NCBI RefSeq assembly: GCF_014905415.1
Contig: NZ_BNEO01000002.1
Span: 558,001 to 622,000 of the forward strand
Direction: 5' to 3'
Source: Virgibacillus salexigens
Lineage (GTDB): Bacteria; Bacillota; Bacilli; Bacillales; Amphibacillaceae
Length of the DNA stretch: 64,000 bases
The translations under genes and the position numbers were made by a program. Positions 46,692 to 56,125 of this stretch are shown here, piece by piece (within the stretch, counting starts at the first letter, position 1; every line of letters starts with the position of its first letter). The notes under the pieces were generated by a model that saw only the letters and a list, made by a program, of their open reading frames with translations, was not told where the DNA came from and searched no databases.

Positions 46692-49600
46692 CTAAAGTGT
46701 GTCAAAACGAAAGCCTAATTTCGATCCTTGCGGCGTTGGTGTAATCTGAAGTTTTGCATGTATTTCATTTTTTAATTGTGGGACGTGGGAAATGATCCCT
46801 AACAACCGATTACTATCTTGCAAATCTTTCAGACAATCAATCGCTTGTTGTAAGGATACCTCATCGAGTGTTCCAAAGCCTTCATCAATAAACAGCGTAT
46901 CAAGTTTCACCCCGCCTGTATGTGCTTGAACAACATCTGCTAATCCTAATGCTAAGCTGAGTGCGGCTTTAAAACCTTCCCCACCTGATAATGTCCTAAC
47001 AGATCGCTGCTGTCCTGTATGGTGGTCTAGTACCTCAAGGTCTAATCCACTTTGAGCTCCACGTTTAGCAACTTGGCCACTCCGAATTAGCTGATATCGA
47101 TGATTTGTCATACGATCTAAACGTAAATTGGATTGTAGCAAGATCTCATCTAAAAAGGATGCAAGTACGTACCTTTCAAAAGAAAGCTTTAATTGATTAT
47201 TTCCATTTGCTAATTCTGCCAATTCACCGATAGTGTAGTATTCCTTTTCTAATGCTTCTTTCGCTTGTAAATGTTCATCAAGCTGCTCTTTTATTGCTAA
47301 ATCATTTTTTCTTTTCATGTGAAGCGCATATATATGGTCATTTAACGCTTGAATTTCCTCTTGTAAGGTTGAAACCACATTCTCTAGATACGTAGAATTA
47401 GGACGGTCTTTTCCTTTAATTTCATTGTTTAATTCATCGATACGATAATTTAGTTGCATCACTTGGTTTTCAAAAGTAGTTATCTCGTTTTCTAATTCTT
47501 TTATTTCATCGGGTGCACGTTTCGCTTTATGATAAGCTTCTATAGATACGAACCCATTATCTTCGATCGTTGTTAGGAATTGGCGGTGATAATAATCGAA
47601 ATTTTCTTTTGTGTTTTTTTCAAATTGAATCCGCTGTTCCATAATTGTATTCTCTCGTTGTAATTGCTCAGATACCTTTTGGTAATGCTGCTCTACTTGT
47701 AACCATGTCTCCATTAATTGAGAAAGAATCGCTTCTTTATTCTGTAATTCTTTTTCAACCGATTCTGGGTCGCTCATGGTTGAAGGTAAAAGCTTGGATA
47801 ACTCATCAATACTTGTTGATAGCTTCACATCCTTTTCAACCGTCTGTTGCACGGTTGAAGAAATTTGATCAAACGTTTGTTTGAATTCTTCATATTGCCG
47901 TTTTAACTGATCCCTTTTTTCTTTTAATTGCTTATTCTTCAATAATTTATTCTCTATGACAGCAAGTTCTTTTGATTGTGTTTTATGAAGTTCCGTCTGT
48001 TCTAGATACGCTTGTTTTAATTGTTGTATGTTTAATGTTGGGATCCATTCTTTTATCTCTTCATACAGTTTATCTACAAGCTCTTTCTGATATTTGCCAT
48101 TTGATTGACAAGCAATAAAGCGTTGTTGTTCTTGTTGGAAATCTGCTTCCTTTCTTTTTACTTCCTGTTTTAATTGATCTATTTCAGTAGTTGGATCTTC
48201 CTTCGCCCATACAGTTTCTACCTTATGCGGATGTGCTTCAGAACCACAAACAGGACATGGTTGACCTGGTTTTAGCTGATGGACCAGTATGGATGCATAA
48301 TGCTCATGCTGTTCTTGTTCCATTTTCTCTAATTTATTTCTAATTGCCGTTAATTGATTGTGCTTTGACCGATAAATATCTTTCAATTTTTGGTATTCTT
48401 GTCTTAAATTCACTAATTTTTCATACTCGATTTGAAGCTTTTCTAATTTAAACAAGTGATCTGCTATACTTTCCGTTTCTGCTTTCTTTTTATAATAGGC
48501 TTCCGTGATGTTTTCATCTTCCTTTAGGGATACTTCTGCACGGTCGATGTTTGTTGATATTTGTTTTAGTTGATCATTATAAGAAGCGAGTTTTTTCTCT
48601 TTGTTCATTCGTTCTTGCTTCATTTGAGAGGCTTCCTGCTTCAACTGAATTAAATGCGTAACTTGATCACGATATTTTTTTGTCTGATTAACCTCTTCCT
48701 TTAGCGTCTCTCGTTGCGTTTCATTTTGTTTTTCTTGATTATATTTCGATTTTACTTGTTCAAACTCAGCTTGAATATGATTGATTCTCTCCTGTTGTTT
48801 CTTCAATTCTTCCTTCTGTTTGTTCCATTCTGCCTCTCTAGCCTGTTTTTGTTCCTCAAAAGGGATAATATGTTGTGCTGTCTTTGCCTCAGAAAGTATT
48901 TCTTTGTTTGTTTCTATTGCTTCCACACGTTGGTTTAATTCTTCTTTTTCCTGTTTACGTTTTTCTAACTCAATAAACTTTTCTTCCAATCTTTTTGCTG
49001 CATCCAATCTTTCTTGAGCCTCTATTAACTCTTTTTGCTTGATCGTTTTGTTTTGGGTTTGTTGTTCAATTACTCTAAGGTTTTGGTTGATTTCATTTTC
49101 TAGATATAGCAGATGATCACGAAACCGATGGATTTCTTCCCCTGGTGCATGATGTGTCCATTCTATTTTATTTAATTCAAATTCTATCAACTGTTCATGC
49201 TTACCGATTTCTTCTTTCATATCTTTCGCATCTGCTTTGAGTTGTTCTGTCATTTGCTCGTAAAGATGAGTATGAAAGATTTTTTGAAGGATGTTTTCCC
49301 GCTCTTTACTGTTCTCTGAAATCAGCTTACGAAATTCACCTTGGGGGATGAGCACCATCTTTCGAAATTGTTCATAATCAAATCCGAGGCGATTTTCAAT
49401 AGCTTCATTTACGTCTTTAATACGAGAAGTAATTAATGATTTTGTGTTGTTAATCATCTCGTATAGTTCTGCTCTAGCAGGTTCATCCGTAAATCCCTCG
49501 CCACGTTCTTTTGGTTTAACTTGCTTGGGATTTCTTTGTACTACGTACATGCGTTCGTTAAGTGAAAAACAAAACTCTACTTCCGTTGTATCCGACATCC

Positions 49601-49814
49601 CAGCGAAATGACTACGTAATGTATCCTGATCCCTATCGGAACCACTTGCTTTTCCGTATAGGGCATAACAAATGGCATCGAAAATCGTAGTCTTTCCAGA
49701 ACCAGTTGGACCGGTTATCAAAAAGATAGATTCGTCCCCTAGCTGTCTAAAATCGATCGTCTGCTTCTCTAAGTATGGTCCAAATGCTTTAAAACTTAGT
49801 GAAATTGCTCGCAT
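46692..49814 (-). CDS. sbcC: DNA double-strand-break exonuclease SbcC
   Basis: 1040 residues. Walker A GPTGSGKTT, a long bipartite coiled coil, a central zinc hook CPVCGSEAHP (near residue 520), and a C-terminal ATPase half with LSGGEGFKAALSLALGLA and DTLFIDEGFGTLD. Functions with SbcD to process hairpins and DNA ends (Rad50-like). Starts one base after the sbcD stop and is co-transcribed. Confidence 0.95.
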   Translation of the reverse strand: MRAISLSFKAFGPYLEKQTIDFRQLGDESIFLITGPTGSGKTTIFDAICYALYGKASGSDRDQDTLRSHFAGMSDTTEVEFCFSLNERMYVVQRNPKQVKPKERGEGFTDEPARAELYEMINNTKSLITSRIKDVNEAIENRLGFDYEQFRKMVLIPQGEFRKLISENSKERENILQKIFHTHLYEQMTEQLKADAKDMKEEIGKHEQLIEFELNKIEWTHHAPGEEIHRFRDHLLYLENEINQNLRVIEQQTQNKTIKQKELIEAQERLDAAKRLEEKFIELEKRKQEKEELNQRVEAIETNKEILSEAKTAQHIIPFEEQKQAREAEWNKQKEELKKQQERINHIQAEFEQVKSKYNQEKQNETQRETLKEEVNQTKKYRDQVTHLIQLKQEASQMKQERMNKEKKLASYNDQLKQISTNIDRAEVSLKEDENITEAYYKKKAETESIADHLFKLEKLQIEYEKLVNLRQEYQKLKDIYRSKHNQLTAIRNKLEKMEQEQHEHYASILVHQLKPGQPCPVCGSEAHPHKVETVWAKEDPTTEIDQLKQEVKRKEADFQQEQQRFIACQSNGKYQKELVDKLYEEIKEWIPTLNIQQLKQAYLEQTELHKTQSKELAVIENKLLKNKQLKEKRDQLKRQYEEFKQTFDQISSTVQQTVEKDVKLSTSIDELSKLLPSTMSDPESVEKELQNKEAILSQLMETWLQVEQHYQKVSEQLQRENTIMEQRIQFEKNTKENFDYYHRQFLTTIEDNGFVSIEAYHKAKRAPDEIKELENEITTFENQVMQLNYRIDELNNEIKGKDRPNSTYLENVVSTLQEEIQALNDHIYALHMKRKNDLAIKEQLDEHLQAKEALEKEYYTIGELAELANGNNQLKLSFERYVLASFLDEILLQSNLRLDRMTNHRYQLIRSGQVAKRGAQSGLDLEVLDHHTGQQRSVRTLSGGEGFKAALSLALGLADVVQAHTGGVKLDTLFIDEGFGTLDEVSLQQAIDCLKDLQDSNRLLGIISHVPQLKNEIHAKLQITPTPQGSKLGFRFDTL

Positions 49815-49815
49815 A

Positions 49816-50967
49816 TTATGACCTCCTCTCCTTATCTATGATTGTTGCAACCACTTTATCGATATGTTTCATACTGCTTTCAGGTATTGGTACTCCTTTA
49901 ATTTCTTCATAGAAAGAAGCGAATAATTCGGTATGAGAGCGAGACTGTTTCTCGCGTATTTTTTGTAGATCTAGTAAACTATTTCGTGAAGTTTGTACTT
50001 TTCGTTCTAGCCGTAAAATATTTGGGTAAATTTTTCTTAATTTATTCATTGGATCAATAATTTGACCTTCGTCTAACAACTGAATATGTAAGAAATCTTC
50101 CTTATTTTCTAAAGGATCTTCAAGTAACGCATGAAAATAGCCCTCTACGATCCGCATATCATGTTTAGGAATTAAAGGAATTCGATTAATTTGGCAGACA
50201 CCTTCCTGATCTAATTCAACGATGGTTATTGATTTTTGTTGATTAGACTCAGAGAAAGAATACTTTAAGATGGAGCCACTATATCTTATCGTCTTACGAT
50301 GTATTCGCTGCGGTTGATGCAAATGCCCCATTGCTACATATGAAAAAGGCTCGAATAGCCTAGCATCAACATATGAAGTACCTCCAATCATAGATAATCG
50401 TTCTTCAGATTCTGTCTCCATTCCCCCAGCTAAAAAGGCATGTCCAATAAATATATGACGTTCACTCAAGTCGTATTTTCTGTTCATTTTTTCGATAATT
50501 GCTTCCAAGGCTTGCTGATGCGATTGAATAGAATCATCTTCAAATACACTACGTACTTCAGCAGGTTCCGTATAAGGAACTAAATGAAAATAAACAGGTC
50601 CATGTGCATCATGAAGAACTACTGGCGAAGAATTCCCTTTAAACTTAGCTTCTAAATAAAGATGCTGTTTACGAAACAGATCACTCCCAAATTCAAGTCG
50701 ATCGGGACTATCATGATTACCTGATATTGCTAAGATGGGGATGTGGAGTTCTGTAATTATTGTTGTAAATATTCGGTTTAATAGTTCGACTGCTTCTTTA
50801 GGAGGGATCGCTCGGTCGTAAAGATCACCTGCAATAATAATAGCATCTGGTTCCTCCCTTCGAACAATATCAAGAAATTGTTCTAATACATAAGCTTGCT
50901 CTTCGGTCATATGAATATTGTTAACTATTTTTCCTAAATGCCAGTCGGCAGTGTGTATGAATTTCAT
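49816..50967 (-). CDS. sbcD: Exonuclease subunit SbcD
   Basis: 383 residues, Mre11-like phosphoesterase with HTADWHLGK, GDLYDRAIPP, GNHDSPDRLEFG and GHLHQPQRI metal-binding motifs. Starts at ATG 50967 with SD AGGAGGA; the longer frame to 50988 is probably not used. Forms the nuclease with SbcC. Confidence 0.95.
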   Translation of the reverse strand: MKFIHTADWHLGKIVNNIHMTEEQAYVLEQFLDIVRREEPDAIIIAGDLYDRAIPPKEAVELLNRIFTTIITELHIPILAISGNHDSPDRLEFGSDLFRKQHLYLEAKFKGNSSPVVLHDAHGPVYFHLVPYTEPAEVRSVFEDDSIQSHQQALEAIIEKMNRKYDLSERHIFIGHAFLAGGMETESEERLSMIGGTSYVDARLFEPFSYVAMGHLHQPQRIHRKTIRYSGSILKYSFSESNQQKSITIVELDQEGVCQINRIPLIPKHDMRIVEGYFHALLEDPLENKEDFLHIQLLDEGQIIDPMNKLRKIYPNILRLERKVQTSRNSLLDLQKIREKQSRSHTELFASFYEEIKGVPIPESSMKHIDKVVATIIDKERRS

Positions 50968-51076
50968 CGTTTTCCTCCTATAACACATAGTTTAACAAAT
51001 CATTTGCTGGAATAGCTATAAATCAGATATCCTTTTGTATTCAAGTCACCATACAAATGGTTCTTTTTATATAAAA

Positions 51077-51114
51077 AAGACGCCAGAGATACTCTCAGAA
51101 GCGTCTTTTAATCT
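51077..51114 (-). terminator. Terminator of the yozE/tat operon
   Basis: AAAAGACGC ... GCGTCTTTT stem with an inner GAGA/TCTC pairing, running into the minus-strand gene end. Confidence 0.72.
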
Positions 51115-51326
51115 TCGTGCATTGTATATGTATCCCAAAGATCATCAAACACCATTAAGGCGGTTGGAAATGGACTATTCCACTCTAAGTAATTACTAAG
51201 CTCGTCATAATCTTTTGATTGCTTTGGAAAATAATGATCTGCAAAAGCCCATTCTGCTAAGCGACTTGCATCATCTACTTGTTTACTTCCACGATAAGTC
51301 ATTAAAAAATGATAAAATGATCGCAA
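51108..51326 (-). CDS. yozE: YozE family protein
   Basis: 72 residues, aromatic-rich, matching the YozE_SAM_like family (MRSFYHFLMTYRGSKQVDDASRLAEWAFADHYFPKQSKDYDELSNYLE). Function unknown. TTG start at 51326 with SD GGGAGGAG. It follows tatC by 17 bases in the same direction. Confidence 0.85.
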   Translation of the reverse strand: MRSFYHFLMTYRGSKQVDDASRLAEWAFADHYFPKQSKDYDELSNYLEWNSPFPTALMVFDDLWDTYTMHED

Positions 51327-51343
51327 TCCTCTTCTCCTCCCGA

Positions 51344-52102
51344 TTAATCAAAGGTATCACTTTCCATAAACTCCTTATGCTTACGCTGTTTCTTTCGATA
51401 AACAATAGCAGCCAGATAGATACTTATTTCGTAAAGTAGAATTAAAGGTATTGCTACAACGAGTTGAAGTATAAAATCTGGTGGTGTCACAATCGTACCA
51501 ATTATGACTAGGATAAGATAGGCATATTTTCGAGTTTTCCGCATGTAATCAGGAGTTAAGATGCCAATGGCTGTTAAAAACATGGCAATGATTGGAATTT
51601 CAAATAATACAGCAAATGGCAACGTTACACGTATTAAGAATTTGAAATATCTGTCCACGGTAAACATTTCATTAAACATACCATCATTTAACGATAATAA
51701 AAAAGGTAGAATTAGTTCAATGAACATATAATAACCAAACACAAGCCCACCAATAAATAATATAAATACAGCAGGTATATATGCCAATGTTGCTTTTCTC
51801 TCTGTATTTGTTAATCCTGGTTTTACAAATAACCATACTTGTAATGCAAAAATCGGAATTGTACATGCAATAGCTACAATCCCAGCAAGCGTGAAATAAA
51901 TCCAGATGATTTCACCCGGACTAATTACAGTCAGCTTCATCCCAATGTCATGTTGAAAAAAAGCATAAATCTCTTTCGAATAAATAAACCCAACAATAAA
52001 AAAAACGATAAAGAAAACCGCCGTAATAATAATTCGATTCCTTAATTCAGATAGGTGGTCCGTTAGATTCATTTCCTTATCTTCAAAAGATTTGTCAGTC
52101 AT
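51344..52102 (-). CDS. tatC: Sec-independent translocase TatC
   Basis: 252 residues, six transmembrane helices; the N-terminal cytoplasmic motif LTDHLSELRNRIIIT is the TatC signature, and LPFAVLFEIPI is characteristic of the later helices. Core of the twin-arginine translocon that exports folded proteins. Downstream of two tatA genes in the same operon. Confidence 0.95.
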   Translation of the reverse strand: MTDKSFEDKEMNLTDHLSELRNRIIITAVFFIVFFIVGFIYSKEIYAFFQHDIGMKLTVISPGEIIWIYFTLAGIVAIACTIPIFALQVWLFVKPGLTNTERKATLAYIPAVFILFIGGLVFGYYMFIELILPFLLSLNDGMFNEMFTVDRYFKFLIRVTLPFAVLFEIPIIAMFLTAIGILTPDYMRKTRKYAYLILVIIGTIVTPPDFILQLVVAIPLILLYEISIYLAAIVYRKKQRKHKEFMESDTFD

Positions 52103-52204
52103 TCTGTCACTCTCCTACTACCAAAGCATGTACATTCTGTTAACATCTTATAACAGCTTTAACACAAAAGAAGATGCAAGGGTTGTACCTTACACCTTCG
52201 CTTA

Positions 52205-52402
52205 TCAGTTTTTATTAGACGATTTCTTTTCTGTTTTGTCAGAAGAATCTTCATCCGATACGATACCTTTTGTAGCATTTTTAAATTCTTTTAACGAACT
52301 CCCAAATGCTTTTCCGATTTCCGGAAGTTTCGAAGGTCCAAAGACAACTAGTGCAATAATTAGAATTAGGATTAATCCAGGAACACCTATACTTGAAAAC
52401 AT
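52205..52402 (-). CDS. tatA: TatA-type translocase protein (second copy)
   Basis: 65 residues: one N-terminal helix ([17 protein letters not shown]) and an amphipathic helix ([17 protein letters not shown]), the FGPxKLPE pattern of TatA. 20 bases after the other copy, upstream of tatC. Lower similarity in the tail; the two copies are probably paralogues with overlapping pore-forming roles. Confidence 0.9.
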   Translation of the reverse strand: MFSSIGVPGLILILIIALVVFGPSKLPEIGKAFGSSLKEFKNATKGIVSDEDSSDKTEKKSSNKN

Positions 52403-52421
52403 TCCCCTTCACTCCCTATGA

Positions 52422-52631
52422 TTATTTACTGCTTTTTTCATCCGTAATCATATCTTTTGTTTCGTTAATCTCATCTTTAACATCACTCGTTAGTTCATTA
52501 GCAGACGTTTTAAATTCCTTTAATGTTTGTCCAGCAGCTTTTCCGATTTCCGGTAATTTCTTAGGACCAAATATCACTAAGGCAATGATTAAAATTAATA
52601 TCAATCCTGGAAAACCAATACTAGATAACAT
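52422..52631 (-). CDS. tatA: TatA-type translocase protein (first copy)
   Basis: 69 residues with the same TatA architecture ([35 protein letters not shown]). The first gene of a tatA-tatA-tatC operon. SD AAGAAGG. The tandem arrangement differs from the B. subtilis tatAd-tatCd or tatAy-tatCy pairs. Confidence 0.9.
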   Translation of the reverse strand: MLSSIGFPGLILILIIALVIFGPKKLPEIGKAAGQTLKEFKTSANELTSDVKDEINETKDMITDEKSSK

Positions 52632-52819
52632 GGTAGCACCTTCTTTGAATTAATAATTTTATTATAAGCAACTTTTACCAAAACATAAATTTATTTCATT
52701 TAAAATTCATAGAACATCCAATTATTAATGAAGCGCTTATAGTGTAACATGTTTCCTTTTCTAGAAACAAGCCTCTTTCTATAGCCTGTTCCATTTATTT
52801 CCCCTTATTCATGAAGTAA

Positions 52820-53308
52820 TTACTTTCTATCATATTGAAGGAAATAGTATTCATAGGGATTGGTCTCATTTCTTTCTCCTTTTACTTTTGAAGATAGTAT
52901 CCAATCTTCCGTTGAAAAACTTGGGAAGTAAGTATCTCCTTGAAAACGATGATCGATCCATGTAATATACATTCGATCTGCATGATGTATGACTTGCTCA
53001 AATATGTTCCCGCCACCAATCACAAAATATTCGATATCCGGATGTTCCTCATTCCATTCATAGATGGTATGAATGTCTTTGATAACTTCTAGATTATCTG
53101 AAGTAGGTAGTTCACTTTTTGTAAGTATGACATTTCTTCGGTTAGGTAAAGGTCCGTTCATTGAATCAAATGTTTTTCTTCCCATAATAATGGTTTGACC
53201 CGTTGTTTTTTCTTTGAAAAATCGTAAGTCTTTTGGCAAACGCCACGGAAGATCATTGTTTGATCCAATTACATGATTTTTATCCATCGCTAGTAATAAA
53301 GAAATCAA
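52820..53308 (-). CDS. dfrA: Dihydrofolate reductase
   Basis: 162 residues with standard DHFR elements: LLLAMDKNHVIGSNNDLPWRLPKDLRFF, the NADPH-binding MGRKTFDS, and FVIGGGNIFEQ. Reduces dihydrofolate to tetrahydrofolate. Downstream of thyA, as expected since thymidylate synthase produces DHF. Confidence 0.95.
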   Translation of the reverse strand: MISLLLAMDKNHVIGSNNDLPWRLPKDLRFFKEKTTGQTIIMGRKTFDSMNGPLPNRRNVILTKSELPTSDNLEVIKDIHTIYEWNEEHPDIEYFVIGGGNIFEQVIHHADRMYITWIDHRFQGDTYFPSFSTEDWILSSKVKGERNETNPYEYYFLQYDRK

Positions 53309-53328
53309 TTGCTACACTCCTCTCTTAA

Positions 53329-54285
53329 TTAAACAGCAATAGGCGCTTTAATGGAAGGATGCGGATAATAACCGATTATTTCAAAATCAGAAAGCTCAAA
53401 ATCAAAAATAGAGGACTTTGATTTGTTTATTTGTAATTGAGGCATTTCTCTTATTTCTCTAGAAAGCTGCGTCTTTATTTGATTGACATGGTTGGAATAA
53501 ATATGTGCATCCCCAAGAGTGTGAATGAACTCCCCAGGTTTCAAGTTACATTCATGTGCAATCAGTAACGTTAACAATGCGTAGCTTGCTATATTAAACG
53601 GAACGCCTAAAAACACATCTGCACTACGTTGATATAATTGACATGAAAGTTTACCATCAGCAACGTAAAATTGGAATAATGTATGACAAGGTGGTAAGGC
53701 CATTGTTGGAACATCTTCAGGATTCCAAGCAGATACAATATGCCTTCTAGAATCTGGTTTGTTTCTGATCGAATCAATGACATTCTTTAATTGATCAATC
53801 GTATTATTTTGAGAAGTCTTCCATTGTCGCCATTGTTTTCCATAAACATCCCCAAGTGTGCCAAACTTGTCAGCAAAAGTATCGTCACTCAGAATTTTTT
53901 CTTTAAATCGTTCCATTTGTTGCTGGTATTGTTCATTAAATTCTTCGTCTATCTGCGAGCGATGCCCAAAATCCGTCATATCTGGTCCTGTGTATTCATT
54001 GCTCTTCACCCAGTTTTCGAATGCCCATTCGTTCCAAATATTATTATTATGTTGTAGCAGATAACGAATATTTGTATCGCCTTTTATAAACCAAAGCAGT
54101 TCACTCGCAATTAATCGAAAAGGGACTTTTTTCGTTGTAAGTAATGGGAAACCATCTTCCAAATTAAAGCGCATTTGATGACCAAAAATGGAATAAGTTC
54201 CCGTATTCGTCCGATCATGTTTGTTCACACCATTGTTTAAAATTTGATTACAAAGGTTTAAATAAGCCTTTTCTCCAGTAACCAT
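53329..54285 (-). CDS. thyA: Thymidylate synthase ThyA (long form)
   Basis: 318 residues with the catalytic cysteine in [13 protein letters not shown] and the substrate motifs [12 protein letters not shown] and [20 protein letters not shown]. The insert of about 50 residues (region 88-140) makes it the Lactobacillus casei/Staphylococcus type rather than the 264-residue ThyB type. Makes dTMP. Upstream of dfrA in one operon. Confidence 0.96.
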   Translation of the reverse strand: MVTGEKAYLNLCNQILNNGVNKHDRTNTGTYSIFGHQMRFNLEDGFPLLTTKKVPFRLIASELLWFIKGDTNIRYLLQHNNNIWNEWAFENWVKSNEYTGPDMTDFGHRSQIDEEFNEQYQQQMERFKEKILSDDTFADKFGTLGDVYGKQWRQWKTSQNNTIDQLKNVIDSIRNKPDSRRHIVSAWNPEDVPTMALPPCHTLFQFYVADGKLSCQLYQRSADVFLGVPFNIASYALLTLLIAHECNLKPGEFIHTLGDAHIYSNHVNQIKTQLSREIREMPQLQINKSKSSIFDFELSDFEIIGYYPHPSIKAPIAV

Positions 54286-54433
54286 ATGTATCCCTCCAGA
54301 TTTCTTCTTCCATTCTATTTATTGTACCACAATCCATAGCTTGGCTCTAAATTTGTAACATAATCGTAACTCATAAACACCTAAATCCGACATAAACCTG
54401 ATAAAGAGTCAGAAAAAGAAAGGGGATAGCTTG

Positions 54434-55477
54434 ATGAATCAGACTGTCGAACATATGGCAAAGCGTTCATTGCTTTATGGTTATGTGCTAAGTCAACCAT
54501 TGGTTAACTATGTCGATGCACATCCTGAACTGCAAAATAAGCTATTGTTTGAGTCGGATCAGCTTGAATTTGGAAAACATGGAGAAGCTGTTAGGCATAT
54601 GCAGCAAAAATTACATACGCTATCCTATTTTGACAAAGAAATAGATGGAAGGTTTGGGGTCTTAACCGAACAGGCAATTAAAAATTTTCAAGCTGAACAT
54701 AATTTAACCATTAATGGAAAAGTAAACAATGATACATTACGTACCATGGTAAAAGATGAGAAAAAGGCATATAAAGAGCAATTAGAAAACTTTTCTGATG
54801 AAATAGAACCCGGTATGTATAATGCTAAAGTGAAAATTGTCCAAAAAGCACTGCAATATTTTGGTTATTATGAGGGAGAACTAGATGGTATTTATGGACC
54901 ATTAACCAAAAAAGCATTAGAAATTGCCGAAGAAGAGCATCACATGGAATTAATTGATGACCATCAACAAGCAGTTTCTCCTGCTCCAACCGAACAAACG
55001 AAGTCAGAACAAGTAAAAGCTAAAGCTAAGGATACCTCCCCGGCTTCTGTAAAAAAACAACCTAATAAGGACGTTGAATCAAATGAAGTGAAAAAAGTTA
55101 CTGTACAAGGCAATAATGCAGCATCAATTGTAGAAGAGGCTCGAGCGCAGCTTGGAACTCCCTATAAATGGGGAGGAGAAGATCCAGGAGGTTTCGATTG
55201 CAGCGGTTTTATTCAACATGTGTTTACAGAACAAGGGATCCAAATTCCTCGTACCGTTAATGAAATTTGGAATTTTTCCTCCCCTATTTCTGATCCTTCT
55301 ATCGGGGATTTCGTTTTTTTTGAGACCTATAAACCTGGACCATCTCACATGGGAATTTATGTCGGAGATGGAAAGTTTATTCACGCTGGTGAATCAAGAG
55401 GTGTGGAAATAAGCAAATTAACTAATCCTTATTGGGAAGAACGTTACATTGGTGCAAAACGAGTAATGCAGCAATAG
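54434..55477 (+). CDS. NlpC/P60 peptidoglycan hydrolase with two peptidoglycan-binding domains
   Basis: 347 residues. Two PG_binding_1 repeats (about 48-110 and 125-175), a charged Lys/Glu/Pro linker (to about 225), then NlpC/P60 with the catalytic cysteine in GGFDCSGF and the histidine in GPSHMGIYVGDGKFIHAGES. There is no obvious signal peptide or transmembrane helix at the N-terminus, unusual for a wall hydrolase. ATG at 54434 with SD AAAGGGG. It may be mother-cell or spore-related. Terminator is shared with the next gene. Confidence 0.87.
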   Translation: MNQTVEHMAKRSLLYGYVLSQPLVNYVDAHPELQNKLLFESDQLEFGKHGEAVRHMQQKLHTLSYFDKEIDGRFGVLTEQAIKNFQAEHNLTINGKVNNDTLRTMVKDEKKAYKEQLENFSDEIEPGMYNAKVKIVQKALQYFGYYEGELDGIYGPLTKKALEIAEEEHHMELIDDHQQAVSPAPTEQTKSEQVKAKAKDTSPASVKKQPNKDVESNEVKKVTVQGNNAASIVEEARAQLGTPYKWGGEDPGGFDCSGFIQHVFTEQGIQIPRTVNEIWNFSSPISDPSIGDFVFFETYKPGPSHMGIYVGDGKFIHAGESRGVEISKLTNPYWEERYIGAKRVMQQ

Positions 55478-55504
55478 TGTTCTTTATGATACGATTAGTA
55501 ACTG

Positions 55505-55533
55505 AAAAGAGTTGCTACATTAGCAACTCTTTG
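55505..55533. terminator. Bidirectional terminator within the 3' end of the HD gene
   Basis: Perfect stem AAAGAGTTGCTA / TAGCAACTCTTT around CAT. It overlaps the last codons of the minus-strand HD gene. Confidence 0.75.
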
Positions 55534-56125
55534 TCTTTGACCATTCTTTTTCAAATTGTAGGAGATAGACCTCCATAAACCGATGACGTTCATCAGCGAT
55601 TTTCTTAGCTGCCTCCGTATGCAACAGCTCTTTGATTTTCAAAAGTTTATCATAAAAATGCTGTATTGTATTATTTTTATTTGTATCATGATTAATATAA
55701 TTCCGATTTGCTCCACCATAGGCAAATGCTCGTGCTATTCCAATAGCTCCAATAGCATCTAACCGATCAGCGTCTTGCACAATTTTACCTTCGAGCGTTG
55801 TGGGATTGCCACCCTTACTAAATGACACGTCTTGAATAGCTTCTTTCACTTTGTTAATTTGATATTCGTTCATAGCAATACGTTGTAAAAATAGATCTAA
55901 TTCTTTAATGGTTTCCTCTGGATCTGTAAATAGTTTCGCATCGCCAACGTCATGCAACCATGCAGCTGCTTCACAGATAAACAAGTCTGCATCTTCTATT
56001 TTAGCAATCTCACCCGCAGTTGTTGCTACCCTCTCCATATGAAAAAAATCATGGCCAGTGTAATCATCGCTGAATAAATTACGAATTAATTTCTGGATTT
56101 CAATTAATTGACTTAATTCTTCCAT
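55520..56125 (-). CDS. HD-domain phosphohydrolase (YedJ type)
   Basis: 201 residues with the HD-type metal motif (TGHDFFHMERV, LHDVGDAK, VQDADRLDAIGAIGIARAF). YedJ-type proteins are predicted metal-dependent phosphohydrolases. ATG overlaps the fhs stop by one base (TAATG), so translation is coupled. Its final codons contain a terminator. Confidence 0.85.
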   Translation of the reverse strand: MEELSQLIEIQKLIRNLFSDDYTGHDFFHMERVATTAGEIAKIEDADLFICEAAAWLHDVGDAKLFTDPEETIKELDLFLQRIAMNEYQINKVKEAIQDVSFSKGGNPTTLEGKIVQDADRLDAIGAIGIARAFAYGGANRNYINHDTNKNNTIQHFYDKLLKIKELLHTEAAKKIADERHRFMEVYLLQFEKEWSKTKSC

